A DNA stretch of 64,000 nt from Candidatus Gastranaerophilales bacterium (GCA_944326585.1 CALVEN010000004.1:62001-126000), one strand, 5' to 3'; shown: positions 33,481 to 42,659, numbered from the stretch's first letter. Notes: generated by a model from the letters alone, not told the origin. Numbers and translations are program-made.

Positions 33481-35277
33481 ATGACATCAAATGAAAATAT
33501 AAGAAATATAGCAATAATCGCCCACGTAGACCACGGCAAAACTACCCTTGTTGATTGTCTTTTGAAGCAGGCGGGAGTATTCCGCGAAAATCAGCACGTT
33601 GAAGAACGCGTGCTTGACAGCAATGATTTGGAACGCGAAAGAGGGATTACAATACTTTCAAAAAACATTTCAATCAATTATAAAGGCTGCAAAATCAATG
33701 TTGTAGACACTCCCGGCCACGCGGATTTCGGCGGAGAAGTCGAGCGCGTTCTGGGTATGGTTGACGGAGCACTGTTAATCGTAGATGCCGCAGAAGGTCC
33801 TATGCCCCAGACCCGTTTTGTACTTTCAAAAGCGCTTGAATTGGGTTTGAAAATCATTGTTGTCATAAACAAAATAGACAAACCCGCTGCAGAACCTTTG
33901 ACCGCTCTGGATAAAGTTTTTGATCTGTTTACGGAATTGACTGACCGCGAAGACTTAATTGATTTTCCGTTCATTTTTTCAAGCAGCTTGCAGGGCTTTG
34001 CGATTAAAGATTTGGACGATGAAAGAAAAGATATGGTGCCGCTGTTGGATTGTATTTTGGAAAACATTAAACCGCCTTTGGGTGACGAAAATCTGCCCTT
34101 ACAATTCAGAGCAGCGTCATTGGATTACAACGAATATGTAGGAAGAATTGTAATAGGACGTATTGCAAACGGCAAAATCAAGTCACAGGAACAGGTTTGC
34201 GTGGTTCATGCGGACGGAAGTCAGGAACGCGGCAAGATTTCAAAACTTTTCGGTTTCAAAGACCTCGGCAGAGTGGAAATTGAAGAAGCCTCAGCAGGTG
34301 ACATAGTAGGTGTTGCAGGATTTTCGGATATACAAATCGGCGAAAGCATCTGTGATATAAATAACCCTCAGCCGCTTCCGTTAATCCACGTCGATGAACC
34401 GACCCTGCAGATGAATTTTTCGGTAAACGACAGCCCGTTTGCAGGAACTGAAGGCAAATTCGTAACTTCAAGACAATTAAGAAAACGACTTTATAATGAA
34501 TTAGAAAAAAATGTAAGTTTAAGGGTGGAAGATACGGATTCAACCGATGTTTTCAGAGTTTCCGGCAGAGGCGAACTGCATTTGGGAATTTTGATTGAAA
34601 CAATGCGCCGTGAAGGTTATGAATTTGCGGTATCAAAACCGGAAGTTATTTATAAAGAAATTAACGGAGAAAAATGCGAGCCGTATGAAAATTTAATTGT
34701 GGATGTTCCTGAAAGCTATGCCGGAAGCTGTATTGAACGACTTTCAGGCAGAAAAGGCGAGATGAAAGAAATGAATAATGCCAAAGGCAGAACTACAATG
34801 ATTTTCCACATTCCGGCAAGAGGGTTAATCGGCTTCAGAAGTGAGTTTATCCGTATGACCCGCGGCGAAGGCATTATGTATCATACGTTTTTGCACTACA
34901 GACCCTACGCGGGCGATATTCCAAGACAGAGAAACGGTTCAATTATCGCACACGAACAGGGTGAGGCAATCCCTTACGCTCTTGCGCAATACGAAGACCG
35001 CGGAGTATTTTTCATAACCCCGAAAACAAAAGTTTACCGCGGAATGATTATCGGTGAATGCAACAAGCCGCAGGATATTGTCGTAAATATCTGTAAAACC
35101 AAAAAATTAACCAATATGCGCAGCGCAACCGCAGACGTTATGGTTACACTTCAGGCTCACAAGCAAATGGCGCTTGAAGAATGCCTCGAATATATTTCTG
35201 ACGATGAGCTGGTGGAAATTACGCCGGAAAATATCCGAATCAGAAAAGCTGATTTGAACAGAAAAATTTACAACTAA
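33481..35277 (+). CDS. typA: ribosome-associated translational GTPase TypA/BipA
   Basis: 598 residues, the family's usual length. G1 AHVDHGKTT, switch I with ERERGITI, G3 DTPGHADF, G4 NKIDKP and G5 SSLQG are present, followed by domain II, EF-G-like domains III and V and the BipA-specific C-terminus (ITPENIRIRKADLNR). TypA/BipA assists 50S assembly and stress adaptation. It stands alone between the repeat field and the mgtE promoter region, with an AGGGAT SD. Confidence 0.97.
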   Translation: MTSNENIRNIAIIAHVDHGKTTLVDCLLKQAGVFRENQHVEERVLDSNDLERERGITILSKNISINYKGCKINVVDTPGHADFGGEVERVLGMVDGALLIVDAAEGPMPQTRFVLSKALELGLKIIVVINKIDKPAAEPLTALDKVFDLFTELTDREDLIDFPFIFSSSLQGFAIKDLDDERKDMVPLLDCILENIKPPLGDENLPLQFRAASLDYNEYVGRIVIGRIANGKIKSQEQVCVVHADGSQERGKISKLFGFKDLGRVEIEEASAGDIVGVAGFSDIQIGESICDINNPQPLPLIHVDEPTLQMNFSVNDSPFAGTEGKFVTSRQLRKRLYNELEKNVSLRVEDTDSTDVFRVSGRGELHLGILIETMRREGYEFAVSKPEVIYKEINGEKCEPYENLIVDVPESYAGSCIERLSGRKGEMKEMNNAKGRTTMIFHIPARGLIGFRSEFIRMTRGEGIMYHTFLHYRPYAGDIPRQRNGSIIAHEQGEAIPYALAQYEDRGVFFITPKTKVYRGMIIGECNKPQDIVVNICKTKKLTNMRSATADVMVTLQAHKQMALEECLEYISDDELVEITPENIRIRKADLNRKIYN

Positions 35278-35348
35278 AATTTGAAAATTTTTTTAACTTT
35301 TATTTATATTATTAATCCTTATATTTTTATCTTTATTTTTATTTTTAA

Positions 35349-35385
35349 GGGTTACCAAAGGGTTAATAAAGGGTTAAAAATTAAC
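35349..35385. promoter_or_regulatory. three GGGTTA direct repeats with exact 11-bp spacing upstream of mgtE
   Basis: GGGTTA begins at 35349, 35360 and 35371, one 11-bp step each, ending in GTTAA-aaa-TTAAC. Read on the minus strand these are TTAACCCT-type octamers separated by three bases, which resembles the cyanobacterial Pho box (YTTAAYYW with 3-bp spacers) and generally the direct-repeat sites of OmpR/PhoB-family regulators. The array ends 50 bases before the mgtE -10 box. Confidence 0.5.
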
Positions 35386-35425
35386 ACTTTCGATTTTTTT
35401 TAATAGAAGAAAAATTTGTTTGTAA

Positions 35426-35431
35426 TATAAT
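35426..35431 (+). promoter_or_regulatory. -10 box, leaderless mgtE
   Basis: A perfect TATAAT with ATTCTT then ATG 35438: gap of six bases, no SD. Confidence 0.65.
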
Positions 35432-35437
35432 ATTCTT

Positions 35438-36805
35438 ATGATAAACATTCCAAACATAATTGAACGCCTCCGCGAAATCATGGAAGATGAAACGCAGGAT
35501 AAGCTCAGAGAAGAACTCGACAGCTATCACAGCGCTGATTTAGCGGACATATTTCAGGAAATGAAGCCCGAAGAAAGACTTCATTGTTTCAAGCTGCTTG
35601 ATCTGGAGAAACAGGCGGATTTGATGGAATATTTATCACCGCAATTGCAGGTGGAATTACTCGGCGATATTGATGAAGAACTCGCTTCCAAAATTATCAC
35701 AAAGCTTCCGCACGATGCTGCGGCTGACGTTTTAGGCGATATGGAAGACGATGAAAGCGAAACTTACTTAGATAAACTTCCGCATAAATTCTCCGCCGAA
35801 GTCAGAGAACTTTTGACATACAACGAAGACACCGCAGGCGGTATCATGAACCCGTCTGTTTTGACCGTAAACTGCGGAATGACTGTTCTTGACGTATTGA
35901 ACCATATAAGAATTAAAGCGGAACAGGATAATATGGAATTGTATTATGTCTACGTCGTTGATAAACAAAATCACCTGCTCGGCGTTGTGTCATTGAGAAG
36001 CCTTTTGACATCTCCCATAAACAAAAAAATTGAAGACATAATGATTTCCGACATTGTAAAACTTCACGTTGACGATTATCAGGACTACATTGCGGACGTG
36101 TTTATGAAATATCAATACAATGCCCTGCCGGTTGTTGATTTATATAACCGGCTCAAAGGAATGATTACCTGGGACGACGTTCAGGATATCGTTGAAGAAG
36201 AAACTACCGAAACCATCTACCAGTCATCCGGTATTTCAACAGAATTGGTTGACGAGGACGAAATTCTTTCAGGTAATATTTTTAATGCCATACGCGCAAG
36301 AACTCCATGGCTTTTTATCACGCTTATAGGTGAATTCATTGCGGTGAATGTTGCTCACCATTTTGATGCCACATTATCAGCATTACCGATAATTGCAATA
36401 TTTATGCCGCTTTTAGCAGGTCTTGGCGGTAATATCGGCACTCAAAGCATTACTCTTATGGTTCGCGGACTTTCAACCGGTCAGGTTACTTTGAGTTCCG
36501 CAATGTACCATATTATGAGAGAAATGCTTATCGGGCTTTGCATCGGAATATTTTTCGGAGCAATGACAACTCTTGTCACCTGGGGCTGGCAGCATAATGT
36601 TGAATTAGGTATTGTTGTCGGTATTGCAATGGCAATCAACATGACAATGGCAACAATTATCGGAACATTTACTCCGTTTGCGCTCAAAACCGTAAACGTA
36701 GACCCCGCAGTTGCATCAGGTCCCGTGATTGCAACAACCATTGATGTTGTCGGTCTTGCGGTCTATTTTACACTTGTATCAATATTTTTGTTACACGTTA
36801 TTTAA
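35438..36805 (+). CDS. mgtE: magnesium transporter MgtE
   Basis: 455 residues: N-terminal MgtE_N helical domain (LADIFQEMKPEERLHCFKLLD repeats), two CBS domains at roughly 135-260 (MNPSVLTVNCGMTVLDVLNHIR, DIVKLHVDDYQDYIADVF), a connecting helix, and a five-helix membrane domain with the selectivity segment LGGNIGTQSITLMVRGL. MgtE is a Mg2+-gated Mg2+ channel of the inner membrane. Fourteen bases separate it from the LCP gene, suggesting cotranscription. Confidence 0.96.
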   Translation: MINIPNIIERLREIMEDETQDKLREELDSYHSADLADIFQEMKPEERLHCFKLLDLEKQADLMEYLSPQLQVELLGDIDEELASKIITKLPHDAAADVLGDMEDDESETYLDKLPHKFSAEVRELLTYNEDTAGGIMNPSVLTVNCGMTVLDVLNHIRIKAEQDNMELYYVYVVDKQNHLLGVVSLRSLLTSPINKKIEDIMISDIVKLHVDDYQDYIADVFMKYQYNALPVVDLYNRLKGMITWDDVQDIVEEETTETIYQSSGISTELVDEDEILSGNIFNAIRARTPWLFITLIGEFIAVNVAHHFDATLSALPIIAIFMPLLAGLGGNIGTQSITLMVRGLSTGQVTLSSAMYHIMREMLIGLCIGIFFGAMTTLVTWGWQHNVELGIVVGIAMAINMTMATIIGTFTPFALKTVNVDPAVASGPVIATTIDVVGLAVYFTLVSIFLLHVI

Positions 36806-36818
36806 AAGGTAAGGAATT

Positions 36819-38159
36819 ATGACCAATAATAATCTACAAGAAGAAAGAGAAAACTTCCAAAATTCCCTGGATAATTACTTAAGACAGGCTGAAGAAGAAC
36901 GAAAAGAACAATCTTCTTTTTTTAAAATTCTGGCAGTCATGCTGATTACATTTGCCGCAGTAATTTTCGGACTGTTTTTATTTGCTGATAACAGAGAATT
37001 TCTGGAAGATGAATTCGGTCAGGACTCTTTCATCACAAAACTGTTCATTAAGCTGAGCAACAGCAGCAACAATAAAGAAAAAGCAGAATTTTCATTACCT
37101 TTCGGTCCCAGAAAACAAAATATTCTGCTTTTGGGTGTGGATTCAAACGGCGAAGGCGCTGACCTTTGGGAAGGGACAAGAACAGATACAATTGTACTTT
37201 TAAATATTGACCCGAAAAGCAGATCTCTTAACGCAATTTCAATTCCGCGCGACAGCAAAGTATATCTTCCGAAAGACGCCGGCATTCAAAAAATTAACGC
37301 AGCACACGCAATCGGCGGGATTAACATGACAATAAAAACAATTGAAGATACGCTCGGCGTTCGAATAGACCGCTATATTATGGTTCACGATGATGCCGTC
37401 AGAAAAATAGTAGAAGCTCTCGGCGGAGTTGATATTTATATTGAAAAAAATATGCACTATAACGATTATGCAGGCAATCTTCACATAAATTTAAGCAAAG
37501 GAGATCATCATCTTGATGCGGATGAAGCCGTAGGATATTTAAGATTCAGGCACGATGCCATGGGAGATATCGGCAGAACCCAGCGTCAACAATGGTTTTT
37601 AAGAGGCTTATTAAAGAAAATGCAGCAGCCCGAAACTATCGCTAAAATTCCGCAAATCTTGTCTATAGCGAAACAATACGTTAAAACCGACATGTCTTTA
37701 TATGAGATGTCACAATATGCAGCTCTTGCAAAACATTTTGATTTAGACAGTATAGAAATTGCAACGCTTCCCGGATCTCCTAACAAAAAAGGCTACACCA
37801 GCTACTGGATTCTGGATCCTGAAAAAACTCAGGAAGTCGTAAACAGGCTTATATACAGAGAACGCGTAAAAAGCGACAAAACCCAATTTGCCGCAAATAT
37901 CTTGTATTCAAATGACAAAACATCGGAAGCTCAAACACTTATCGAAACACTTGAAGCAAACAACGTAAAAGTAAAGTGCACCGGAACATCCAATGCTACG
38001 CACGCACAATTTATCGCTCACACAAAAGATGTTACGCCTGAATATTACAGCTGGCTCAGGAAAAAAGTTCCGGATATAAAATCTCGCCAGTTTGTTTATG
38101 ACCCGATAAATTACTATTGCTCTGATACCGATTTTACAATCATTGTTGCAGGGCAATAA
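36819..38159 (+). CDS. LytR-CpsA-Psr (LCP) family cell-wall glycopolymer ligase with LytR_C domain
   Basis: 446 residues with one membrane anchor at about 28-50 and an outside catalytic domain. LCP motifs are clear: LLLGVDSNG, RTDTIVLLNIDPKSRSLNAISIPRDS, INAAHAIGG, LGGVDIYI and the RFRHDAMGDIGRTQRQQ block with the conserved Arg and Asp residues. A C-terminal LytR_C domain follows (AANILYSNDKTSEAQTLIETL). LCP enzymes transfer glycopolymers from lipid carriers to peptidoglycan or protein. It has a promoter-proximal AAGG SD and sits after mgtE. Confidence 0.94.
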   Translation: MTNNNLQEERENFQNSLDNYLRQAEEERKEQSSFFKILAVMLITFAAVIFGLFLFADNREFLEDEFGQDSFITKLFIKLSNSSNNKEKAEFSLPFGPRKQNILLLGVDSNGEGADLWEGTRTDTIVLLNIDPKSRSLNAISIPRDSKVYLPKDAGIQKINAAHAIGGINMTIKTIEDTLGVRIDRYIMVHDDAVRKIVEALGGVDIYIEKNMHYNDYAGNLHINLSKGDHHLDADEAVGYLRFRHDAMGDIGRTQRQQWFLRGLLKKMQQPETIAKIPQILSIAKQYVKTDMSLYEMSQYAALAKHFDLDSIEIATLPGSPNKKGYTSYWILDPEKTQEVVNRLIYRERVKSDKTQFAANILYSNDKTSEAQTLIETLEANNVKVKCTGTSNATHAQFIAHTKDVTPEYYSWLRKKVPDIKSRQFVYDPINYYCSDTDFTIIVAGQ

Positions 38160-38219
38160 GTAATGGACAAAACTCAAAAAATATGCTAATATAAAAGTAT
38201 TAAAAACAGGAGGTAGATA

Positions 38220-38882
38220 ATGGAACCTGCAACAACCGCATCAAATATTGATATTAATACACTGGTAGAACAGGCGGCACGGGCTCAGGCTCAAGCTCAA
38301 TTACATGACACACTTGTTACAATAGCGGTTGTTATAGGAATTGTTTTAGTGCTGTTATATATAGCCTATGTAAGATTAATTGCTAAAAAAAATAAAGTCA
38401 GAGAAGCTCTTGCAAGTATTGACGTACAGCTCAAAAAAAGATATGACTTAATTCCGAATATCTTATTTATAGCCAATAAATTTATGGAGCACGAAAGAGG
38501 ACTTCTGGATGATATAACAAAACTCCGCACGGAAGCCGTCAAAATGACATCAGATTTGAATAACGTAAAAGAAAAAATTGCGCTTGATGCGGAGATTAAG
38601 AACAAAATGGGTCAATTGATGGTATCAGTTGAAAACTACCCTCAATTAAAATCCGATCAAACAATGATTCAGGCTATGTCAACTTATAACGAAGTTGAAG
38701 AACATATAGCAGCTGCTCGCAGATTTTATAACAGTGCAGTGCTGGAATTAAACAATGCAGTAGAAACGGTACCTACAAAATGGTTTGCGGAATCATTAGG
38801 TATAAAGTCAGAACTGCCGTACTTTGAAATAACAAATGAAAAAGAACGCGAAAGTATAGACGCAAAAGCGTATTTTTCATAA
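38220..38882 (+). CDS. LemA family membrane protein
   Basis: 220 residues: a short alanine/glutamine-rich N-terminus, one membrane helix at about 36-58, then the LemA helical bundle with the hallmark LASIDVQLKKRYDLIPNI and the late RRFYNSAVLELNNAVETVP. The very C-terminus (FFE-like PYFEIT) matches the family. LemA proteins are of unknown function in bacteria. A strong SD (GGAGGT) and an extended -10 (TATGCTAATAT near 38181-38191) indicate its own promoter. Confidence 0.94.
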   Translation: MEPATTASNIDINTLVEQAARAQAQAQLHDTLVTIAVVIGIVLVLLYIAYVRLIAKKNKVREALASIDVQLKKRYDLIPNILFIANKFMEHERGLLDDITKLRTEAVKMTSDLNNVKEKIALDAEIKNKMGQLMVSVENYPQLKSDQTMIQAMSTYNEVEEHIAAARRFYNSAVLELNNAVETVPTKWFAESLGIKSELPYFEITNEKERESIDAKAYFS

Positions 38883-38930
38883 AAAGAGTTGCAGGATAGA
38901 GGCTAAGCCTCACATTCCGAGACTTAATAA

Positions 38931-39004
38931 GTGCCTGTAGCTCAGTTGAATAGAGCGTCGGTCTCCGAAGCCGAAGGTCACGGGTTTGACTCCCGTCAGG
39001 CATA
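38931..39004 (+). tRNA. tRNA-Arg (anticodon CCG)
   Basis: 74 bases folding as a full cloverleaf: acceptor GTGCCTG/CAGGCAT, D stem GCTC/GAGC, anticodon stem TCGGT/GCCGA with loop CTCCGAA (anticodon CCG, reads CGG), T stem ACGGG/CCCGT. CCA is not encoded. Unusually, D-loop position 19 is A and T-loop position 56 is T, replacing the near-universal G19-C56 tertiary pair with a matching A-U. Confidence 0.93.
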
Positions 39005-39005
39005 G

Positions 39006-39079
39006 GGGTTCGTAGCTCAGTAGGATAGAGCAACGGTTTCCTAAACCGGAGATCGCGGGTTCGACTCCCGCCGGGCCCT
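39006..39079 (+). tRNA. tRNA-Arg (anticodon CCT)
   Basis: 74 bases, one base after the first tRNA. Acceptor GGGTTCG/CGGGCCC (two G-U pairs), D stem GCTC/GAGC with GG at 18-19, anticodon loop TTCCTAA (anticodon CCT, reads AGG), T arm GCGGG-TTCGACT-CCCGC. CCA is not encoded. Probably cotranscribed with the CCG tRNA as a pair reading the two G-ending arginine codons. Confidence 0.95.
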
Positions 39080-39104
39080 GTTTTTAATCAATATAGGAGA
39101 AAAT

Positions 39105-40568
39105 ATGTTTTTAAGAATTTTAAATGCAGTAAAAAATATCGGTTTATCAAGTATTATAGGTATAATAGTAATACTTGGACTTTTAATTTTCTCGGTGCTT
39201 GTGTGGCAGACCCCGCGGCAAATATATGCGTTTCCGACGGCTGAAGGTTACGGAGCCTTCACAAGCGGAGGAAGAAGCGGCGTTGTATACCACGTAAGAA
39301 CTCTTGAAGATAAAAATGAACTGGGCTCTTTGCGCTATGCAATAAACCAAAAAGGTCCCCGAACAATTGTTTTTGACGTATCCGGAATAATTGAATTAAA
39401 ATCGCCGCTGGTAATTCAAAACGGCGACCTTACAATCGCAGGTCAAACCGCTCCCGGTGACGGTATCTGCATAAAAGATTTTCCCGTAATAGTTGATGCA
39501 GACAACATAATTATAAGATTCATAAGATTCAGACTTGGCGACAAAACTGACGGAAGCGCACTTGTGGTAAAAAACAGACACGATATTATTATAGACCACT
39601 GTTCCATGAGCTGGGCAGCCATTGATAATGCAACCTTATATAATAACCGAAAACTCACAATGCAATGGTGTATAATAAGTGAAGCCTTGAATAAAGGTGT
39701 TCATAACGGATTAGGTGCAACCCTCGGCGGTTACAGCGCCTCATATCACCACAATTTATTTGCAAGCAACAGAACAAACAACCCGACTTTTTACAAATCT
39801 ACTCACACAAGCTTATTAGATATTGAAACAATTGATTTCAGAAATAACGTTTTGTATAACTGGGGGACTTCATCAATTGACGGTGCGGAAAGCGGCACCT
39901 ACAATATAGTCAATAATTATTTCAAATTTGGACCTGCGACCAATATTCCGTCAAGAGGACAGATTCTCGAAGTTCCAAATGCAAAAAGGCCCGGAATTGT
40001 TTATGTGAACGGAAATTACGTTCACACCAATCCGCTGCAGACAAACGACAACTGGATGGGCGTATACCCGAACATGGATTATATCAGAACCTCAAAAAAT
40101 CCGGTACTCACACGATCTGAATTTGACCACGAACCGGTGTCTACACAAACAGCATTACAGGCATATAATAACGTTTTAAAATTTGCCGGAGCCTCCGACA
40201 AACGTGATTTTGTAGATAATCGTATAGCTCAAGCTGTTGAAACATATATTTCAGGCGCAGAAGACAGCAAAGGGTTAATCAGATCGACTGCAGATGCGGG
40301 CGGATATCCTGAATATAAAAGCGATCTTCCGAGTGTTGATTCAGACGGTGACGGTATTCCTGATGACTGGGAATTCAGCCATAACCTTAACCCTTATGAC
40401 GGCGGTGACGGCAAAAGCATGACCGAATCAGGATACACAAATCTGGAAATTTATCTTAACAGCCTTGTTGCAGATTTAGTAAAACAACAAAATCAAAGAT
40501 CAATACCAACCTTTGATACACTGAAAATGCTCGTTCAGGCAACAGCTAATAAATTAAAGAAACATTAA
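39105..40568 (+). CDS. membrane-anchored pectate-lyase-like right-handed beta-helix protein
   Basis: 487 residues with an N-terminal membrane helix at about 14-36 and an extracytoplasmic polysaccharide-lyase family 1-like body: FPTAEGYGAFTSGGRSGVVYHV, GSLRYAINQKGPRTIVFDVSG, IAGQTAPGDGI, DHCSMSWA, HNLFASN and FRNNVLYNWG. A calcium-type DSDGDGIPDDWE motif lies near 412-423. Such proteins cleave pectin-like uronates; here activity is inferred by fold, and the catalytic Arg is not verified. SD AGGAG precedes ATG 39105. The tRNA pair lies directly upstream. Confidence 0.88.
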   Translation: MFLRILNAVKNIGLSSIIGIIVILGLLIFSVLVWQTPRQIYAFPTAEGYGAFTSGGRSGVVYHVRTLEDKNELGSLRYAINQKGPRTIVFDVSGIIELKSPLVIQNGDLTIAGQTAPGDGICIKDFPVIVDADNIIIRFIRFRLGDKTDGSALVVKNRHDIIIDHCSMSWAAIDNATLYNNRKLTMQWCIISEALNKGVHNGLGATLGGYSASYHHNLFASNRTNNPTFYKSTHTSLLDIETIDFRNNVLYNWGTSSIDGAESGTYNIVNNYFKFGPATNIPSRGQILEVPNAKRPGIVYVNGNYVHTNPLQTNDNWMGVYPNMDYIRTSKNPVLTRSEFDHEPVSTQTALQAYNNVLKFAGASDKRDFVDNRIAQAVETYISGAEDSKGLIRSTADAGGYPEYKSDLPSVDSDGDGIPDDWEFSHNLNPYDGGDGKSMTESGYTNLEIYLNSLVADLVKQQNQRSIPTFDTLKMLVQATANKLKKH

Positions 40569-40571
40569 TAA

Positions 40572-40601
40572 TAAAAAAAACACCGTTATGGTGTTTTTTT
40601 A
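40572..40601. terminator. bidirectional intrinsic terminator
   Basis: A8-CACC-GTTAT-GGTG-T7 between two convergent genes works on either strand. Confidence 0.85.
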
Positions 40602-40617
40602 TTATTTTACGACAACC

Positions 40618-41661
40618 TTAATTGGTTACACAAAGCACATTATAACCGGAATTAGCACGTGGTGAGTGGTCACATGAAGGACCACCCTCAAGGGATAAAC
40701 TGCAATATCGTGCATGATAACCCTCGTTGCCGGAATCGGAATACCCTGCCCAAAATCTGTAAACTTCTCTTGCAGAATCCAAACCTACATCTTCTATTGA
40801 AACATTTTTTTCGGCAAGTTCAATACCTAAAGCATGCAATTGAGAAACATCCGGCAAATTATTGACACTGCCGCAGGCTTTTACGGCACCTGCCCAGAAA
40901 TCATTATCGCGTTCACAAGAATCCGCGTCATTACCAAATCCACCGTCTGCAAGGGCTTTGCATTCATCCGCAGTTAACGCATCATAAGTAACCGATTTTG
41001 TAAAACACGTTCCGTCTGACAATTTGACGGCACAAGGTTTATGCCCGTCCAATTCGGGGACATTTAAATATCTCAAATCTTTACCGTCAGCATTAGGAGT
41101 TTTAAATCCGGATGTGTCGTATAATAAAGCAATACAACTTACACCTGAAAATTGATTTGAATAAGGATTTTCGCGGCATTGCGGATCATAAGCTATAATG
41201 CCGGTAGTACCGTTTGCAAACTGGACACCAATAGCTTCCGTCCCCCAATCAGCCTGACCGAGCTGTGCGGCTGTTTTTACATTTTCAACATTTACTTCAA
41301 GTTCATCTTTTCCCCAATAAACTTTATCTTCAAAACATGACATTATATCCGTATTGTTACAAATTTTATTAATTTTAAAATGTCTTGCTAACTCAGCCAC
41401 AAAATCCGCAGTAGATCTATAACCGGCAAGAGTTTGCTGTATATTCATAGTCTTGAGAGCTTCTTCCAACTTTCTTTCAAAAACCTGAGCTGACGTATTC
41501 CACGCACGAGTCTGGTAACTTGAAACAAGAGTAGGAATTGTCATAGCTGCGACAATACCTATGAGTGCCAAAGTTATTAAAACTTCAGCAAGCGTAAAGC
41601 CCTTGTCCTGTCTACTTAGAGGAGCCGCCCCCCTGTTTACCCTAAAATCAGCACTTTTCAT
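40618..41661 (-). CDS. prepilin-like protein, CFEDKVYWG/WAGAVKACG family
   Basis: 347 residues, SD GGAGG. The 21-residue leader ends RQDKG^[24 protein letters not shown]-style helix with Glu at +5, and contains a G6 tract (41628-41633) that is in frame. The body shares the blocks CFEDKVYWG, WGTEAIGVQFANGTTGIIAY, CIALLYDTSGFKTPN, GTCFT, FWAGAVKACGSVNNLPDVSQL with the protein at 31665-32693. Six or more cysteines suggest disulfides. It follows thyX by 12 bases on the same strand. Surface or pseudopilus role is inferred. Confidence 0.9.
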   Translation of the reverse strand: MKSADFRVNRGAAPLSRQDKGFTLAEVLITLALIGIVAAMTIPTLVSSYQTRAWNTSAQVFERKLEEALKTMNIQQTLAGYRSTADFVAELARHFKINKICNNTDIMSCFEDKVYWGKDELEVNVENVKTAAQLGQADWGTEAIGVQFANGTTGIIAYDPQCRENPYSNQFSGVSCIALLYDTSGFKTPNADGKDLRYLNVPELDGHKPCAVKLSDGTCFTKSVTYDALTADECKALADGGFGNDADSCERDNDFWAGAVKACGSVNNLPDVSQLHALGIELAEKNVSIEDVGLDSAREVYRFWAGYSDSGNEGYHARYCSLSLEGGPSCDHSPRANSGYNVLCVTN

Positions 41662-41673
41662 AACTTTCCTCCT

Positions 41674-42378
41674 TTAAAACCCCAGTTGTTCGCGCGTTTT
41701 CATTCTACCGCAGGATTTGTCCTCATCGCAAAAACCTAATCTTTCACATTTTGGAACCAGATAAGGTTTCAGCCACGGTTCTTCTGCGACAAGCGCATCA
41801 CACATCATCTTGACCATAGTTCTAATTTCATATTGAGCGCGGGTACACAGACGCAAATTTGCAAGATGAATCATTTCTCTTAAGTTTAGGCTTGCGACAA
41901 GCGAGCTTGCAGCAGCATTAGGCAGAACAAATCTTGCATCTTCAGCCGGAATTCCCGCCTCAACAAATTCCAGATATTGTTCTGAAATTTTATTCATAAA
42001 TTCAACGAATTTTGCCTTTAATTCATCATTTTTTTCAATTGTCGGGGGGATTATATAATCAAATTGACCTTTTTCCTTAACATATCTTTGAGATTTTTGA
42101 GAAAAAGACATGTGTCTGTGGCGTACAAGCTGGTGAGTGCAGGCACGAGAAACATTTGATATGGCAAAAGTAACCTGAATATGCTCAATTGTAGAATAAT
42201 GACCTGATGAAATTACTCTATTAATAAGCTTAAGCATTTTTTCTTCATCATCGGTGCTGTTATATATATTTATCGGATAATCAGCACTATAGCAGGTTCT
42301 GCAAGCCGTATAAACAGTCTTTAACATATTTTTAGGCTTTGATATTAAATTAACAACAGGTTTATTATTTTCTTCCAT
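41674..42378 (-). CDS. thyX: flavin-dependent thymidylate synthase
   Basis: 234 residues with the ThyX motif RHRHMSFSQKSQRY (RHRxxS...S.R), the FAD and dUMP residues in STIEHIQVTFAIS and ARFVLPNAAASSLVASLNLREMIHLANLRLC, and a C-terminal CDEDKSCGR tail. ThyX methylates dUMP using methylene-THF and FADH2, in place of ThyA. SD GGGAG with TATAAT upstream. Followed closely by a pilin gene on the same strand. Confidence 0.96.
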   Translation of the reverse strand: MEENNKPVVNLISKPKNMLKTVYTACRTCYSADYPINIYNSTDDEEKMLKLINRVISSGHYSTIEHIQVTFAISNVSRACTHQLVRHRHMSFSQKSQRYVKEKGQFDYIIPPTIEKNDELKAKFVEFMNKISEQYLEFVEAGIPAEDARFVLPNAAASSLVASLNLREMIHLANLRLCTRAQYEIRTMVKMMCDALVAEEPWLKPYLVPKCERLGFCDEDKSCGRMKTREQLGF

Positions 42379-42452
42379 ACAATCTCTCCCTTATAAAAAA
42401 TTATAGCCCGCTTTTTAAAAAGGGGCTACAATGTAAATTTTTGATAACAATT

Positions 42453-42659
42453 TTAAGCTTTTTTGCTGCCGTAACGTTTATTAAATCTTTCAACGCGACC
42501 TTCAGAGTCAAGAATTTTCTGCTGACCGGTATAGAAAGGGTGGCATTTGTTGCAGATTTCAACTGTAATATTGTCAACAACAGAGCCTGTTTCAATTTCG
42601 TTACCGCATACACACTTGATTGTTGTTTTCTTATAATCAGGATGTATACCTTGTTTCAT
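42453..42659 (-). CDS. rpmE: 50S ribosomal protein L31, zinc-binding type
   Basis: 68 residues. MKQGIHPDY start, zinc ligands in KCVCGNE and [10 protein letters not shown], and [17 protein letters not shown], the typical L31 ending. The four-cysteine form depends on zinc. SD GAGGT. The start at ATG 42659 is the family's normal N-terminus. Confidence 0.97.
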   Translation of the reverse strand: MKQGIHPDYKKTTIKCVCGNEIETGSVVDNITVEICNKCHPFYTGQQKILDSEGRVERFNKRYGSKKA

